From Candidatus Sulfopaludibacter sp. SbA3 (GTDB taxonomy: Bacteria > Acidobacteriota > Terriglobia > Bryobacterales > Bryobacteraceae), in assembly GCA_945893365.1 (NCBI GenBank), contig CAMDED010000083.1, forward strand, positions 1-33,186: DNA of 33,186 nt. Reading direction: 5' to 3'. A model generated the notes under the pieces. It was not told the origin of the DNA and did not search any database. It saw nothing but the letters and a program-made list of their open reading frames with translations. How positions within the stretch are numbered: the first letter of the stretch is position 1; each line of letters begins with the position of its first letter. This document shows, piece by piece, positions 17,257 to 26,052 of the stretch. The translations under genes were made by a program, and so were the position numbers.

Positions 17257-17994
17257 TTGAATCCCAAATGGCAAGTTGAGTTTTTCCGTGGAGTCGCGCT
17301 GGATTTTTGGCGCCTCGCCATGTCCCCGGAGCAGACGTGCTCCGAAGTCGATTTTCTGCAGCGCGTGCTTCAGGCGAGTGCGTCACCGCACCTGCTCGAC
17401 GTTCCGTGCGGGAACGGACGTCACTCGATCGAGTTGGCCAGACGGGGACACCGCGTCACCGGAGTCGACCTGAGCGAAGAGTTCATTGAGGAAGCCAGGA
17501 ACACCGGCGCCGGCCTCCCCGCGCAATGGGTATGCGGCGACATGCTCGACCTCCCGTGGCGGTGCGAGTTCGACGGCGCTTTCTGCTTTGGGAACAGCTT
17601 CGGCTACCTCGATTCCGATGGGGCCCGCCGTTTCCTGAAGGCCGTGGCCGGCACTCTCAAACCAGGGTCCCGCTTCCTGGTGGATACCGGAATGTCCGCG
17701 GAATCGATCCTGCCTGGGCTTCTACAGAAGCGCTGGCATAAGACTGGAGACATTTACGTGCTGAGCGAGAATCAGTACCATCCGCGGGAAGGCCGCCTCG
17801 ATATTCAATACACGTTCATTCGCGGCGGCCAGACGGAGACGCGGCCCACAAGCAGCTATGTTCTGACGGTCAACGAGATCTGCCGGATGCACGTGGAAGC
17901 GGGCCTCGAGCCGGTGGAACTGCTCAGCTCCATTGGCGGAGATCCGTACCAGCTTGGCTCGCCCAGGCTGATCGTGGTTTCCGAAAAGCGCTGA
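17257..17994 (+). CDS. Class I SAM-dependent methyltransferase
   Basis: 245 aa from a TTG at 17257. AAGGAG (17245-17250) is placed 6 bases before it, which is better than the GTG at 17233. The Rossmann motif I is LLDVPCGNGRHSIELARRG, and motif Post I is HRVTGVDLSEEFIEEAR (acidic Asp binding the ribose). Motif II is the CEFDGAFCFGNSFGYLD segment. The protein is a small soluble methyltransferase of the Methyltransf_25/11 type. The C-terminal half (ILPGLLQKRWHKTGDIYVLSEN) with WH and SEN boxes resembles a group often annotated simply as class I SAM methyltransferase. The substrate is unknown. It stands alone, with gaps on both sides. Confidence 0.87.
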   Translation: MNPKWQVEFFRGVALDFWRLAMSPEQTCSEVDFLQRVLQASASPHLLDVPCGNGRHSIELARRGHRVTGVDLSEEFIEEARNTGAGLPAQWVCGDMLDLPWRCEFDGAFCFGNSFGYLDSDGARRFLKAVAGTLKPGSRFLVDTGMSAESILPGLLQKRWHKTGDIYVLSENQYHPREGRLDIQYTFIRGGQTETRPTSSYVLTVNEICRMHVEAGLEPVELLSSIGGDPYQLGSPRLIVVSEKR

Positions 17995-18057
17995 CGAGCG
18001 AAGCCGCGGGGTTGTTGTCCAAAACGACGCCTGGCGATCGTGAGAAACTTAACGGCA

Positions 18058-19203
18058 ATGGGCCGATCACTTTTCGTCAGGCGTTGGTATTTCATTTTCG
18101 CGATTCTCCTTGCCGTTCTTGCTCCTTCGCTGCGGGCGTACTTCCCGCCTCGCGGCAAGTGGGAGAAGAAACCTCCAGCCGCGGTTGGGATGAATGCCGC
18201 GAAGCTCAAACAGGCGATAGACTACGCGCAATCGAACGGCAGCGCTTGGGACTTCGAAAAGGACCAGGTCCGCACCTTTGGCGCGGTTCTCGGACCGCTG
18301 CCGAACAAACGCGCCGGGACCAACGGCATCATTTTGCGGCACGGTTATGTGGTCGCGGAGTTCGGCGATACGAAGGCGAACGATCCGGTCTACAGCGTCG
18401 CGAAGAGCTTCCTTTCGACCGTGTGCAGCGCCGCCGTTGGGCGAGGGCTGATCAAGGACGTCAACGATCCGGTGGCGAAGTACATCCATGACGGCGGCTA
18501 CGATTCGCCGCACAACGCCAAGGTCACGTGGAAGCATCACCTCCAACAGACCAGCGAATGGGAAGGGGCGCTCTGGGGCAAGAACGCCGACTTCGTAGGC
18601 GCGGAGGCGTTCGGCAGGGGCGAACGCAAGCCGCGGGGGATTCAGGAGCCCGGATCGCTTTACGAATACAACGACGTCCGAATTAACCGGTTCTCGCTGT
18701 CGCTGCTGCGGTTGTTCGGCAAGGGCCTTCCCGAGGTTCTAAAGGCGGACATCATGGACCCGATCGGCGCATCGGCGGACTGGCGATGGGTCCCCTACAA
18801 CAATTCGAACGTCGAGATTGACGGACGCCAGGTAGGCAGCGTCAGCGGGGGCACGCGCTGGGGCGGCGGGCTTTGGATCAACTCGAAGGATCTGGCGCGC
18901 TTCGGTCTGCTGATTCTCAACGAGGGGAAGTGGGACACGCGGCAACTTGTTTCCGGGAAATGGTTGAAGGATGCCGTGACGCCCGGCGAACACGGTCCCG
19001 ATTATGGGTATCTTTGGTGGCTCAACACGAAGAAGACACACTGGCCGAGCGCGCCTGCCTCAAGTTTCGCCGCCTTGGGGAACGGATCGAACACCATCTG
19101 GATCGATCCCGAGCACGACATCGTCTTCGTCTGGCATTGGCACAAGGGTGAGGCGGTGGACGGCATGTTGCAGCGGATTCTCGCGGCTGTGAGCGGTGAG
19201 TAG
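18058..19203 (+). CDS. Secreted serine hydrolase of the beta-lactamase/penicillin-binding fold
   Basis: 381 aa from the ATG at 18058, which places a signal peptide at the N-terminus (RRWYFIFAILLAVLAPSLRA). The catalytic SxxK is Ser113-Val-Ala-Lys116 in VYSVAKSFLS. The Tyr motif is Tyr-Glu-Tyr-Asn at 202-205. The third motif region is ALGNGSNTIWIDPEHDIVFVWHW, replacing the KTG/HxG box. This pattern is that of class C-like esterases, 6-aminohexanoate-dimer hydrolases and D-aminopeptidases rather than true beta-lactamases. It probably hydrolyses an ester or amide in the periplasm. The frame starting at 18040 (GTG) would only add six residues. Confidence 0.88.
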   Translation: MGRSLFVRRWYFIFAILLAVLAPSLRAYFPPRGKWEKKPPAAVGMNAAKLKQAIDYAQSNGSAWDFEKDQVRTFGAVLGPLPNKRAGTNGIILRHGYVVAEFGDTKANDPVYSVAKSFLSTVCSAAVGRGLIKDVNDPVAKYIHDGGYDSPHNAKVTWKHHLQQTSEWEGALWGKNADFVGAEAFGRGERKPRGIQEPGSLYEYNDVRINRFSLSLLRLFGKGLPEVLKADIMDPIGASADWRWVPYNNSNVEIDGRQVGSVSGGTRWGGGLWINSKDLARFGLLILNEGKWDTRQLVSGKWLKDAVTPGEHGPDYGYLWWLNTKKTHWPSAPASSFAALGNGSNTIWIDPEHDIVFVWHWHKGEAVDGMLQRILAAVSGE

Positions 19204-19313
19204 CGCGGCCTTTCCGGTGTGAAACCTTATCTCCGCTCCAACGGGCGGCCGGGAATTGAGGAGAGCCAGACCTTCCTCTGAACTTTTCCTCCATCATTTA
19301 CGTTTCCCAAGCG

Positions 19314-20614
19314 ATGGAACCACGCAAGAGCGCCGTTCTATTTCTCCTGCTTGGTTCGGAGATCCTCCGCAGCCAGGCGGGGGGCGCGATAACGAATCGT
19401 TTGCCGTCTCCCACGGGCGCCGTCCGGATCGGGCGAGTGAGTTACCACTGGATCGATTCCGCGCGGCGGGAGCTACTCGCCAGCATGGTCCCCTCCTATC
19501 GGGAGCTGATGGTGGATGTGTGGTATCCAGCCGAAACGACCGCCGGCCACGCACCTGCTCCGTACCTCGTGGATTTGCCCGCGGTCGAGACGCTCGGCGG
19601 CCAAGCGAGCGCCAGAAAGCAGTTTGGCGCGGCGTACGAACGGATGATAGAGGGGAGCCTGCAGACTCATGCGCAGGAAGAGGCGGTATTTGCGCGCGGC
19701 GTGGCGTTGCGGCCCGTATTAGTCTTTTCCCATGGGCTCGGTGTTCTTAAGACGAGCTATACCGCGCTGCTTGAAGATCTGGCGAGCAACGGGTACGTGG
19801 TTGCCGCCATAGCTCACACCTACGACACCGCGCTTGTGACGTTCCCCAATGGGCGGGTGGTTCGACAGGAGCAGGAACGAAGGCGCGCGGCATCGGGCTC
19901 CGAACACGCAAGTATCCAATATGAGAACGGTCGAATGAAGGTTTGGGCGGCCGACGTCCGGTTCGTAGTCGATCAGCTCACGCGCTACGATCGCGAGGCG
20001 GAGTTTGGGGCGCCCTTTCAAGGCCATCTGGACCTCGCGCGTATTGGGACACTGGGGCACTCCTCCGGTGGCCGCGCCGCGGGGCTGGCGTGCCAGACAG
20101 CCAGACAGACCGGCGGGTGCGCGCATGTCTCAACATGGATGGGGTCGCCAGCAACTTGCCGTTCTATCGGGATGTGCAAGGCAAAACCATGGCACAGCCG
20201 TTTCTTTTGTTCGTCCGTAAGCGTAATAGCGCGCCGCCGAGCGATGAGGAACTCCGCGGCATGGGATTCAGCCGCGAGGAGTTGCCGAAGTTGATCCAAT
20301 CGGTGGACAGGAAGCAGGACGATCTTCTCCGAGGCATGCCTGGGGGTTGCTACCGCGTCACTCTTCAAACCGCGCGCGCGAATCTCATGAGTTTCAGCGA
20401 TTTGCCGCTGCTCGAAACCGACGGCGATGATGCCCCACGCGCCCACAGTCTTCGCAACATGGAAATCGTTCGCGACCACACGCGCGCCTTCTTTGACAAG
20501 ACCCTGCGCGGAAGAAACGACACGGTCCTCGACCGGGCATCGACGGCCGATGCGGAGGTGCGAGTCGAGTGGTTCCCACCCCCGGTGGAAGCGGGAGCGC
20601 ATTCAAACAGATAA
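19314..20614 (+). pseudogene. Secreted alpha/beta hydrolase (PAF-acetylhydrolase-like), frameshifted by an 8-bp duplication
   Basis: Two overlapping frames form one protein. The first (from 19314) has a signal peptide (SAVLFLLLGSEILRSQAGG), the oxyanion strand RPVLVFSHGLG, and the nucleophile elbow GTLGHSSGGRAAG. It then goes out of frame after ACQTA. The frame of 19943-20614 picks up exactly at QTDRRVRACLNMDGVASN and continues to IVRDHTRAFFDKTL, which supplies the catalytic His. The shift is explained by GCCAGACA occurring twice in tandem (20092-20099 and 20100-20107); removing one copy restores a continuous ~430-residue protein. The layout resembles platelet-activating-factor acetylhydrolase II/chlorophyllase-like secreted lipases. 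It may be a true pseudogene, a slippage-prone on/off switch, or an assembly error. Confidence 0.82.
20092..20107 (+). repeat. 8-bp tandem duplication causing the frameshift
   Basis: GCCAGACA is present in two perfect adjacent copies inside the hydrolase gene. The additional 8 bases shift the frame by +2. Deleting one copy joins the two homologous halves without changing any flanking residue. Confidence 0.85.
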
Positions 20615-20718
20615 CCCCGCATATGGCAACCAGCATCCATCTTGTGTTTACGAACCGTCCGGCTCGCGGGCGACACCTGTCCGAAGACCTGCAACACGAA
20701 TAAAGGAAGGAAATCGAT

Positions 20719-21393
20719 ATGAAGATCTTGACTCTCTGCACAATTCTCGGCTCCCTCTCGCGAATTCCCGCCGCGGAGGTCCCCGTATTGGATCTTTCAA
20801 CGTTTGAATTCAAAAACGCCAAGACGGAAGTCACAAACTGGCTCGGGGTCTCCGCGCTCAAGATGGTTGAGGCCGGCAGGTCTCCCGGCGAGGCGTTTGC
20901 CAGGATCAAAGGCCAAATATTTCACGACGGCACAATCGAGGTAGACGTTGCCGGCAAGCCGGGAATGAACGCGGGTCCACTCGCGCGGGGATTCATCGGC
21001 GTAGCCTTTCGAATACAAGCGGACGGCAAAAGAATGGAGAATATATACGTGCGTCCGGCAAACGGGCGCGCCCCCGATCAGGTGCGCCGGAATCACACCC
21101 TTCAATACGTCTCGGTACCCGACTGGCCGTGGGAGCGGCTGCGGAAGGAGTATCCGGAAATGTATGAATCCTATGCGGACATGGACTCCGGAGAATGGGT
21201 CCACTTGAGGATTGTGGTTCGTGGAACCGCTGCCTCTCTGTATGTGGGCGAAGCGAAACGGCCGAACCTCATCGTGAACGACCTGAAGCTTGGCGATTCG
21301 ACCGGCGGAGTGGCCTTGTGGATCGGACCGGGAACGGAGGGATACTTCCGGAACCTGCGCATCTCGGCGGAAGGCGCCAATGCTCCGAAATAG
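20719..21393 (+). CDS. Secreted hypothetical protein, probably LamG/DUF1080-like beta-sandwich
   Basis: 224 aa. A Shine-Dalgarno-like AAGGAAGG precedes the ATG. The N-terminus (MKILTLCTILGSLSRIPAAEV) is a short signal peptide. The rest is a string of beta strands: GQIFHDGTIEVDVAGKPG, FIGVAFRIQADGKRMENIYVRP, GEWVHLRIVVRGTAASLYV and STGGVALWIGPGTEGYFRNLRI. This is the pattern of concanavalin-like/3-keto-disaccharide hydrolase (DUF1080) domains, in which the last strand reads out a bound surface. No catalytic residue can be assigned. A carbohydrate-binding or sugar-modifying role outside the cell is a reasonable guess. The gene stands downstream of the broken hydrolase after ~105 bases. Confidence 0.78.
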   Translation: MKILTLCTILGSLSRIPAAEVPVLDLSTFEFKNAKTEVTNWLGVSALKMVEAGRSPGEAFARIKGQIFHDGTIEVDVAGKPGMNAGPLARGFIGVAFRIQADGKRMENIYVRPANGRAPDQVRRNHTLQYVSVPDWPWERLRKEYPEMYESYADMDSGEWVHLRIVVRGTAASLYVGEAKRPNLIVNDLKLGDSTGGVALWIGPGTEGYFRNLRISAEGANAPK

Positions 21394-21420
21394 GGCCCGA
21401 ACATGGCCACTGGACGACCT

Positions 21421-22560
21421 TCACAGGGGCAGCGAAGCCTTGAGCGTAATTTGCTTCCCCGCAGCGCGATCTTCGATGCGCAACTCGCCGCTCTCCATCT
21501 TCACGTCGTCCACCTTCGAAAACCCAGCCGGCGTGCGCGCATAGAAGATCAGGAAATCCGTCTCGATCTTCGACTTCGCCGGCAGCCAGCGGTAGGTGGG
21601 CACGCCAAACATCGACCCCGTTGAAATCACTTCGCGGCGCGGCAGATCGAAAGGCTGCGTACCGAACTCGAGGCCGCGCGCCATCTGATTGGGCGCCACA
21701 TAATTCTCCCAGGTCTGAAGCCACGGAGATTCCTCGCGCTTTATGACATAGCCCAGGAGCAGCCGTTTTCCGGGATGCAATGCGGTTACAAAGACAAGCT
21801 TTCGCGAAGGGTCGAGCGCGGTCGTCGTATGGTCGCCGGAATTCGGCGGAGCGGGCGCGGCGCGCAGGTCGATCTTGCCGCCAGCGATCCCCGGAGCCAT
21901 AGGCCACGTGAAATCTTCGAACGAAGTAAGACGGTGCGGCAGTCCGCCTCCCTTGCCTTCGTGCTTCCGCGTCTTCGAAGGACCCGCGGAAAAATCGACG
22001 ACCGTTACGCCCGCCTCGAGGAACGGCGAGCCGATGGTCGCATGCTCCGCCCAGTTGACGGGCCGGTCGAAACCCATCAGGTTCTCAAGTTCACTGTGAA
22101 CGTAGACAACGCTCTCCGAATCCACGATGCGGATGGTGCGCGTCAGGACCTCCTGCACGATGGGCAATTTCACGGACTGCGTCAGGACGGAAGTGCCGCC
22201 GTTCTTTGTATGGGCACGCGTTTCCCACGGCAGCGCGTGCGCCTCGCCGTGGCCCCTCAAGCCCGCGGCCTGCTCTTCCCTGGATACGGGACCAAAGCCG
22301 TCCACGCAAACAAAGTGACCGCGCGAATTTCCGAAACGCGCGGGTTTGCCGGCTTCACGGGCGATCCGCGCCGGATTCCAGAGCGGACTCAGCTTTGCCG
22401 GATCGTCGCGCAGGATAAGGTTCGCCAGCGCCCCGCCCTCCGCCATCACGGTGAGCTCCAGTTTGTCGTTTGAAACCACGAGCGCCGGAAGACCTTCAAA
22501 GACGCTCGTCGATTGCCCGAACGCGGAGCCAAGGACGGCAAGAAGCAATAAGACTCGCAT
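21421..22560 (-). CDS. Secreted hypothetical protein with galactose-mutarotase-like fold
   Basis: 379 aa with a signal peptide (MRVLLLLAVLGSAFGQS). Segments such as PALVVSNDKLELTVMAEGGALANLIL, VNWAEHATIGSPFLEAGVTVVD and TTALDPSRKLVFVTALHPGKRL resemble the beta-supersandwich of aldose-1-epimerase-like proteins. ESELENLMGFDRPVNWAEH includes a His where mutarotase-like proteins have a catalytic His. However, the typical GIGGHxYFN and second His motifs cannot be recognised. I therefore do not assign an enzyme. It may bind or remodel a sugar or sugar-acid. It converges with the preceding gene; upstream (minus strand) lies the MATE gene in the same direction after a gap of ~77 bases. Confidence 0.75.
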   Translation of the reverse strand: MRVLLLLAVLGSAFGQSTSVFEGLPALVVSNDKLELTVMAEGGALANLILRDDPAKLSPLWNPARIAREAGKPARFGNSRGHFVCVDGFGPVSREEQAAGLRGHGEAHALPWETRAHTKNGGTSVLTQSVKLPIVQEVLTRTIRIVDSESVVYVHSELENLMGFDRPVNWAEHATIGSPFLEAGVTVVDFSAGPSKTRKHEGKGGGLPHRLTSFEDFTWPMAPGIAGGKIDLRAAPAPPNSGDHTTTALDPSRKLVFVTALHPGKRLLLGYVIKREESPWLQTWENYVAPNQMARGLEFGTQPFDLPRREVISTGSMFGVPTYRWLPAKSKIETDFLIFYARTPAGFSKVDDVKMESGELRIEDRAAGKQITLKASLPL

Positions 22561-22637
22561 GGTCCGTTATTATTCCACATTCCCGTCATATGGAAAACGG
22601 CACGCCCCGAAAGGTGATCCGCGGGAAGCGCGAATGC

Positions 22638-23921
22638 CTAAATATGCTTCTTCTTCCAGTCTCCGCGGCGGAACAGAACGATAGCCACAACGGCCATTGT
22701 GGCCTCAGCTATGGGAATCGCGAGGAAGACGCCGCTCGGCCCCATGCTCCAAGCCACGGCGAGCGCGTACGCAAGCGGCAGTTGCCACATCCAGTAGCAG
22801 AAAACATTGATGATCGTCGGAGTCACTGTATCGCCCGCGCCGTTGAAGGCCTGCACCATCACCATTCCCCACGCGTAGGCGATATTGCCGTAACTGATCA
22901 GCCGCAGACACTGAACGGCGACTTGCACGGTGTCCGTGGAGGATGTGAACAGCCGTACGATCGGCTCCGCGAAGACGATGAACACAACGCCTTCCGCGCC
23001 GAGAAAGAGCATGTTGTAGAAGGCCGTCACCCAGACCGCGCGCTCGGCGCGTTCCGGCTTCTTTGCGCCAAGACACTGACCCACTAGCGTGGCGGCGGCG
23101 TTGCTGAGCCCCCACGAGGGCATGATCGCAAAGATGATAATGCGGATCGCGATCGTGTAGCCCGCCACGGCGGCGTCGCCGAAGGAGGCCACCATCCGGG
23201 CGAGGCCGATCCAGCTTGCGTGCGCGATGAGGAATTGCAGAATGCCGGTGAGCGATACGCGAATCAGCGTCATCATCACGCCGGCGTTCAGGCGGAGGTG
23301 TCTCGCGCGAATCTGAATACGGCCGTTACCCCGGAAGAGGATGTAGAACTGGTACAGGACTCCGATTCCGCGCCCGGTCGATGTCGCCACGGCCGCGCCC
23401 GTGACGCCGAGCTCCGGAAACGGGCCGAGTCCGAAGATCAGGCAAGGGTCGAGCACAAGGTTGATCAGGTTCGAGAGCCACAGCACACGCATGGCGATGG
23501 ATGCGTCGCCCGCGCCCCGGAAGATAGCGTTGTTGAGGAAGAGCAGCATCACGGCCCAATTGGAGCCGAACACGATCGCGGTGTAGCGGGAGCCCGTGGC
23601 GACGATCTGGTCCGACGCGCCCATCAGACCGAGCAAATGGGGCGCGAACCAGACGCCGGCGATTCCCACCGCGACCGCAACGGCGAGGCCGATCGCGATC
23701 GACTGAACGGCGGCGACGGCCGCGCCCTCACGGTCCTTTTCTCCGATGCGGCGCGCCACCATCGCCGTGGTCGACAGACTGAGCCCCAGGGCGATGGAGA
23801 ATACCAGCGTCAGCATCGACTCGGTGAGTCCGACAGTCGCGACTGCCGCCGATCCGAGACGCGCCACGAAAAACACATCCACAACGGCGAACAGGGACTC
23901 CATCACCATTTCGAGCACCAT
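22638..23921 (-). CDS. MATE-family multidrug/cation efflux transporter
   Basis: At least 427 aa with about 12 hydrophobic segments and two homologous halves. Recognisable boxes are EMVMESLFAVVDVFFVARLG near the start, LFLNNAIFRGAGDASIAMRVLWLSNLINLVLDP, AAATLVGQCLGAKKPERAERAV and MVMVQAFNGAGDTVTPTIINVFCYW. It exports drugs or cationic compounds using a proton or sodium gradient. The first ATG used here (23921) starts inside the first membrane helix. The conserved family leader GSLGRAITLLAIP is encoded upstream in frame (to about 23990 and beyond), yet no ATG, GTG or TTG is found there before the stop at ~24067. Only ATT (23990) or CTG are available. The true N-terminus is therefore uncertain. 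Confidence 0.9.
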   Translation of the reverse strand: MVLEMVMESLFAVVDVFFVARLGSAAVATVGLTESMLTLVFSIALGLSLSTTAMVARRIGEKDREGAAVAAVQSIAIGLAVAVAVGIAGVWFAPHLLGLMGASDQIVATGSRYTAIVFGSNWAVMLLFLNNAIFRGAGDASIAMRVLWLSNLINLVLDPCLIFGLGPFPELGVTGAAVATSTGRGIGVLYQFYILFRGNGRIQIRARHLRLNAGVMMTLIRVSLTGILQFLIAHASWIGLARMVASFGDAAVAGYTIAIRIIIFAIMPSWGLSNAAATLVGQCLGAKKPERAERAVWVTAFYNMLFLGAEGVVFIVFAEPIVRLFTSSTDTVQVAVQCLRLISYGNIAYAWGMVMVQAFNGAGDTVTPTIINVFCYWMWQLPLAYALAVAWSMGPSGVFLAIPIAEATMAVVAIVLFRRGDWKKKHI

Positions 23922-24078
23922 CGGGATGGCGAGCAGAGTTATAGCGCGGCCGAGGCTGCCCTCGGTGTAGTCGCGGTTCGAGCCGTGAATCGCCTCGCGG
24001 ATGGACGCAAGGATTCCCGGCTGCGCATTCGGGAATGGAGAAGCGGAATCGATTTCTAATCATAGCGCGCGGGGCTTA

Positions 24079-24084
24079 TATAAT
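24079..24084 (+). promoter_or_regulatory. Perfect -10 element for hemD, leaderless start likely
   Basis: TATAAT at 24079-24084 lies 7 bases before the ATG at 24092. Transcription would begin at or one base before the start codon, giving a leaderless mRNA. No good -35 is visible 17 bases upstream. The reverse complement contains TATTAT, so the same AT-rich island could serve the divergent MATE gene. Confidence 0.5.
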
Positions 24085-24091
24085 AGGCTCG

Positions 24092-24910
24092 ATGTCATTT
24101 GCCGGAATGAGAGTTCTCTCGCTTGAGAGCAGGCGCGCCGTGGAGATGGCGCAACTGATCCGCAACAGACACGGAGATCCGGTGGTTGCGCCTTCGATGA
24201 GGGAAGTCCCGCTTGATCGGAACGAGGAAGCTTTCGCATTCGCGGAGCGGCTGTTTGCGGGCGAGTTCGACATGATGATTCTGCTCACCGGAGTCGGCAC
24301 GCGGCTGCTGAACCAGGCTCTCGAGACCCGGTTTCCAGGAGGACGATTCATCGACGCGCTGCGGAAGCTACCCGTGGTTGCGCGCGGTCCGAAGCCTGCC
24401 GCCGTCTTGCGCGAGTGGCAAGTGCCTATGGCCGCACTAGCGCCCGAACCGAACACCTGGCGCGAGGTTCTGGCCGTGACAGAGGGCCGCGCGGAGCGGC
24501 GCATCGCGGTACAGGAATACGGAAAGCCGAGCGTGGAACTGCTGGACGGTTTGCGCGCGCGCGGCGTCGAGGTTACTTGCGTTCGCGTCTATCAATGGGA
24601 TCTGCCGGAGGACACTGCGCCGCTCCGCGAGGCCTGCGCGCGCCTCGCGGCGGGTACGCTTGACGTCGCGCTTTTCACGACGTCGATTCAGATCGCGCAT
24701 CTTTTGCGCATTGCCGCGGAGATGGGAATCGAACAGGCGGTAAAGGATGCGTTTTCGCGTATCGTGGTCGCCTCAATCGGACCCACGACGAGCGAAGCGC
24801 TCGAAGAGTATGGCATTCATGCGGACCTCGAACCGAGCCACCCAAAGATGGGGTTTCTGATTCAGGAGACCGCTGCGCGGGCAGGACAACTGCTGGGAGA
24901 AAAACGATGA
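24092..24910 (+). CDS. hemD: Uroporphyrinogen-III synthase family protein (HemD)
   Basis: 272 aa from the ATG at 24092. HemD cyclises hydroxymethylbilane to uroporphyrinogen III with ring D inversion. The sequence shows two alternating Rossmann-like domains: GMRVLSLESRRAVEMAQLIRN then FDMMILLTGVGTRLL, and ERRIAVQEYGKPSVELLDGLRARG then VEVTCVRVYQWDLP. A conserved terminal stretch, DVALFTTSIQIAHLL ... RIVVASIGPTTSEALEEYG, has the TS and SIGPTT boxes of the family. The earlier ATG at 24035 would fall before the TATAAT, so it is not used. The stop overlaps the next start (ATGA). Heme supply fits the downstream hexaheme cytochrome. Confidence 0.85.
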   Translation: MSFAGMRVLSLESRRAVEMAQLIRNRHGDPVVAPSMREVPLDRNEEAFAFAERLFAGEFDMMILLTGVGTRLLNQALETRFPGGRFIDALRKLPVVARGPKPAAVLREWQVPMAALAPEPNTWREVLAVTEGRAERRIAVQEYGKPSVELLDGLRARGVEVTCVRVYQWDLPEDTAPLREACARLAAGTLDVALFTTSIQIAHLLRIAAEMGIEQAVKDAFSRIVVASIGPTTSEALEEYGIHADLEPSHPKMGFLIQETAARAGQLLGEKR

Positions 24911-26052
24911 ATCGACGGGAAGCGTTTCGGGGATTGATGGGATTCGCGGCGGCTTCGCCGCTTTTCGGGCAATCGGCGGCGCAGCCGGGCGACGACGATC
25001 CGATGGGTCCGATCAACGTCCACGAATTCGAGGAGGTCGCAAAGCGGAAGCTCAATAAACTCGCCTACGACTTCATCGCCGGCGGCGTCGAGGATGAACT
25101 CACGCTGCGGGCGAACCGCGAAGGATACAAGCATTTCTACCTTGTGCCGCGAGTGATGACGGACGTCAGCAAGGTCAACACGTCGGGTGAGGTTCTGGGG
25201 GTCAAGATGAACGCCCCCATCCTGATTGCGCCGACGGGCGGTAAGAACCTGGTGTTTCCGAACGCCGAATCGGTGGTGGCGAAGGCGGCGCTGGCGAGCG
25301 GCACTCTATTTTGCACGGGTAGCGGCGTGGACATCGCAGTGGACGCCAAGGACACGCCAATGTGGTGGACCAATACGACTGGCCACGCGACGAAGGAAGC
25401 GGCGTCGAACTACGCGCGGCGCGTCGAGGACCGCGGCGCGCTGGGCATCACGGTTACGGTCGATAATCAGTATCAATCGAATCGCGACCGCAACAATCGC
25501 AATCGTTTCGACTACGGTTACATGCAGGGGGGCGTTCCGAAGCCCGGCGAGGTCCGCAAGCCGCGCAATCCGGCGCTGCCCGCGATGTGGCAGCCGCACA
25601 CGCCCGGCCTGACGTGGGATTACATCGACTGGCTAAGGGGCGCGACAAAGCTGCCGGTGATCCTGAAGGGGATACTGGCGCCCGAAGACGCGCGAATCGC
25701 CGTGAACCGTGGCGCGTCGGGCATCATCGTTTCGAATCACGGCGGCAGGCAGCTTGACGGCGCGATCGCGACCATCGACGCGCTTCCGGACGTGATCGAC
25801 GCGGTTGGCGGCGAGGTCCCGGTTCTGATGGATGGCGGTATCCGGCGCGGCAGCGACATTCTGAAAGCGCTCGCGCTGGGCGCGAAAGCCGTGCTCGTGG
25901 GAAGGGTGCCGCTTTGGGGGCTGGGAGCGTTCGGGCAGCCTGGCGTCGAGCGCGTCCTGTGGATGCTGGGAGCGGAATTGAAGCTTGCCATGGCTCTCGC
26001 GGGGAGGGCGGATCTGGCATCGATCGACCGGAAACTGGTCAAGCGTTTATGA
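24907..26052 (+). CDS. FMN-dependent alpha-hydroxy-acid oxidase/dehydrogenase (lactate oxidase family)
   Basis: 381 aa. The TIM-barrel flavin domain contains NAPILIAPTGG, TVDNQYQSNRDR (usually TVD.P..G.R), VILKGILAPEDA (substrate-anchoring Lys), SNHGGRQLDGA (catalytic His with Arg) and MDGGIRRGSDILKALALGAKAVLVGR (phosphate binding). These are hallmarks of glycolate/lactate oxidases and LldD. The N-terminus NRREAFRGLMGFAAASPLFGQSA looks like a Tat-type or Sec signal, with a twin Arg near the start, so it may act on the periplasmic side. It follows hemD with a 4-base overlap and is itself overlapped (ATGA) by the hexaheme cytochrome gene. Electrons from 2-hydroxyacid oxidation could therefore pass to that cytochrome; this is inferred from the arrangement. 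Confidence 0.9.
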   Translation: MNRREAFRGLMGFAAASPLFGQSAAQPGDDDPMGPINVHEFEEVAKRKLNKLAYDFIAGGVEDELTLRANREGYKHFYLVPRVMTDVSKVNTSGEVLGVKMNAPILIAPTGGKNLVFPNAESVVAKAALASGTLFCTGSGVDIAVDAKDTPMWWTNTTGHATKEAASNYARRVEDRGALGITVTVDNQYQSNRDRNNRNRFDYGYMQGGVPKPGEVRKPRNPALPAMWQPHTPGLTWDYIDWLRGATKLPVILKGILAPEDARIAVNRGASGIIVSNHGGRQLDGAIATIDALPDVIDAVGGEVPVLMDGGIRRGSDILKALALGAKAVLVGRVPLWGLGAFGQPGVERVLWMLGAELKLAMALAGRADLASIDRKLVKRL

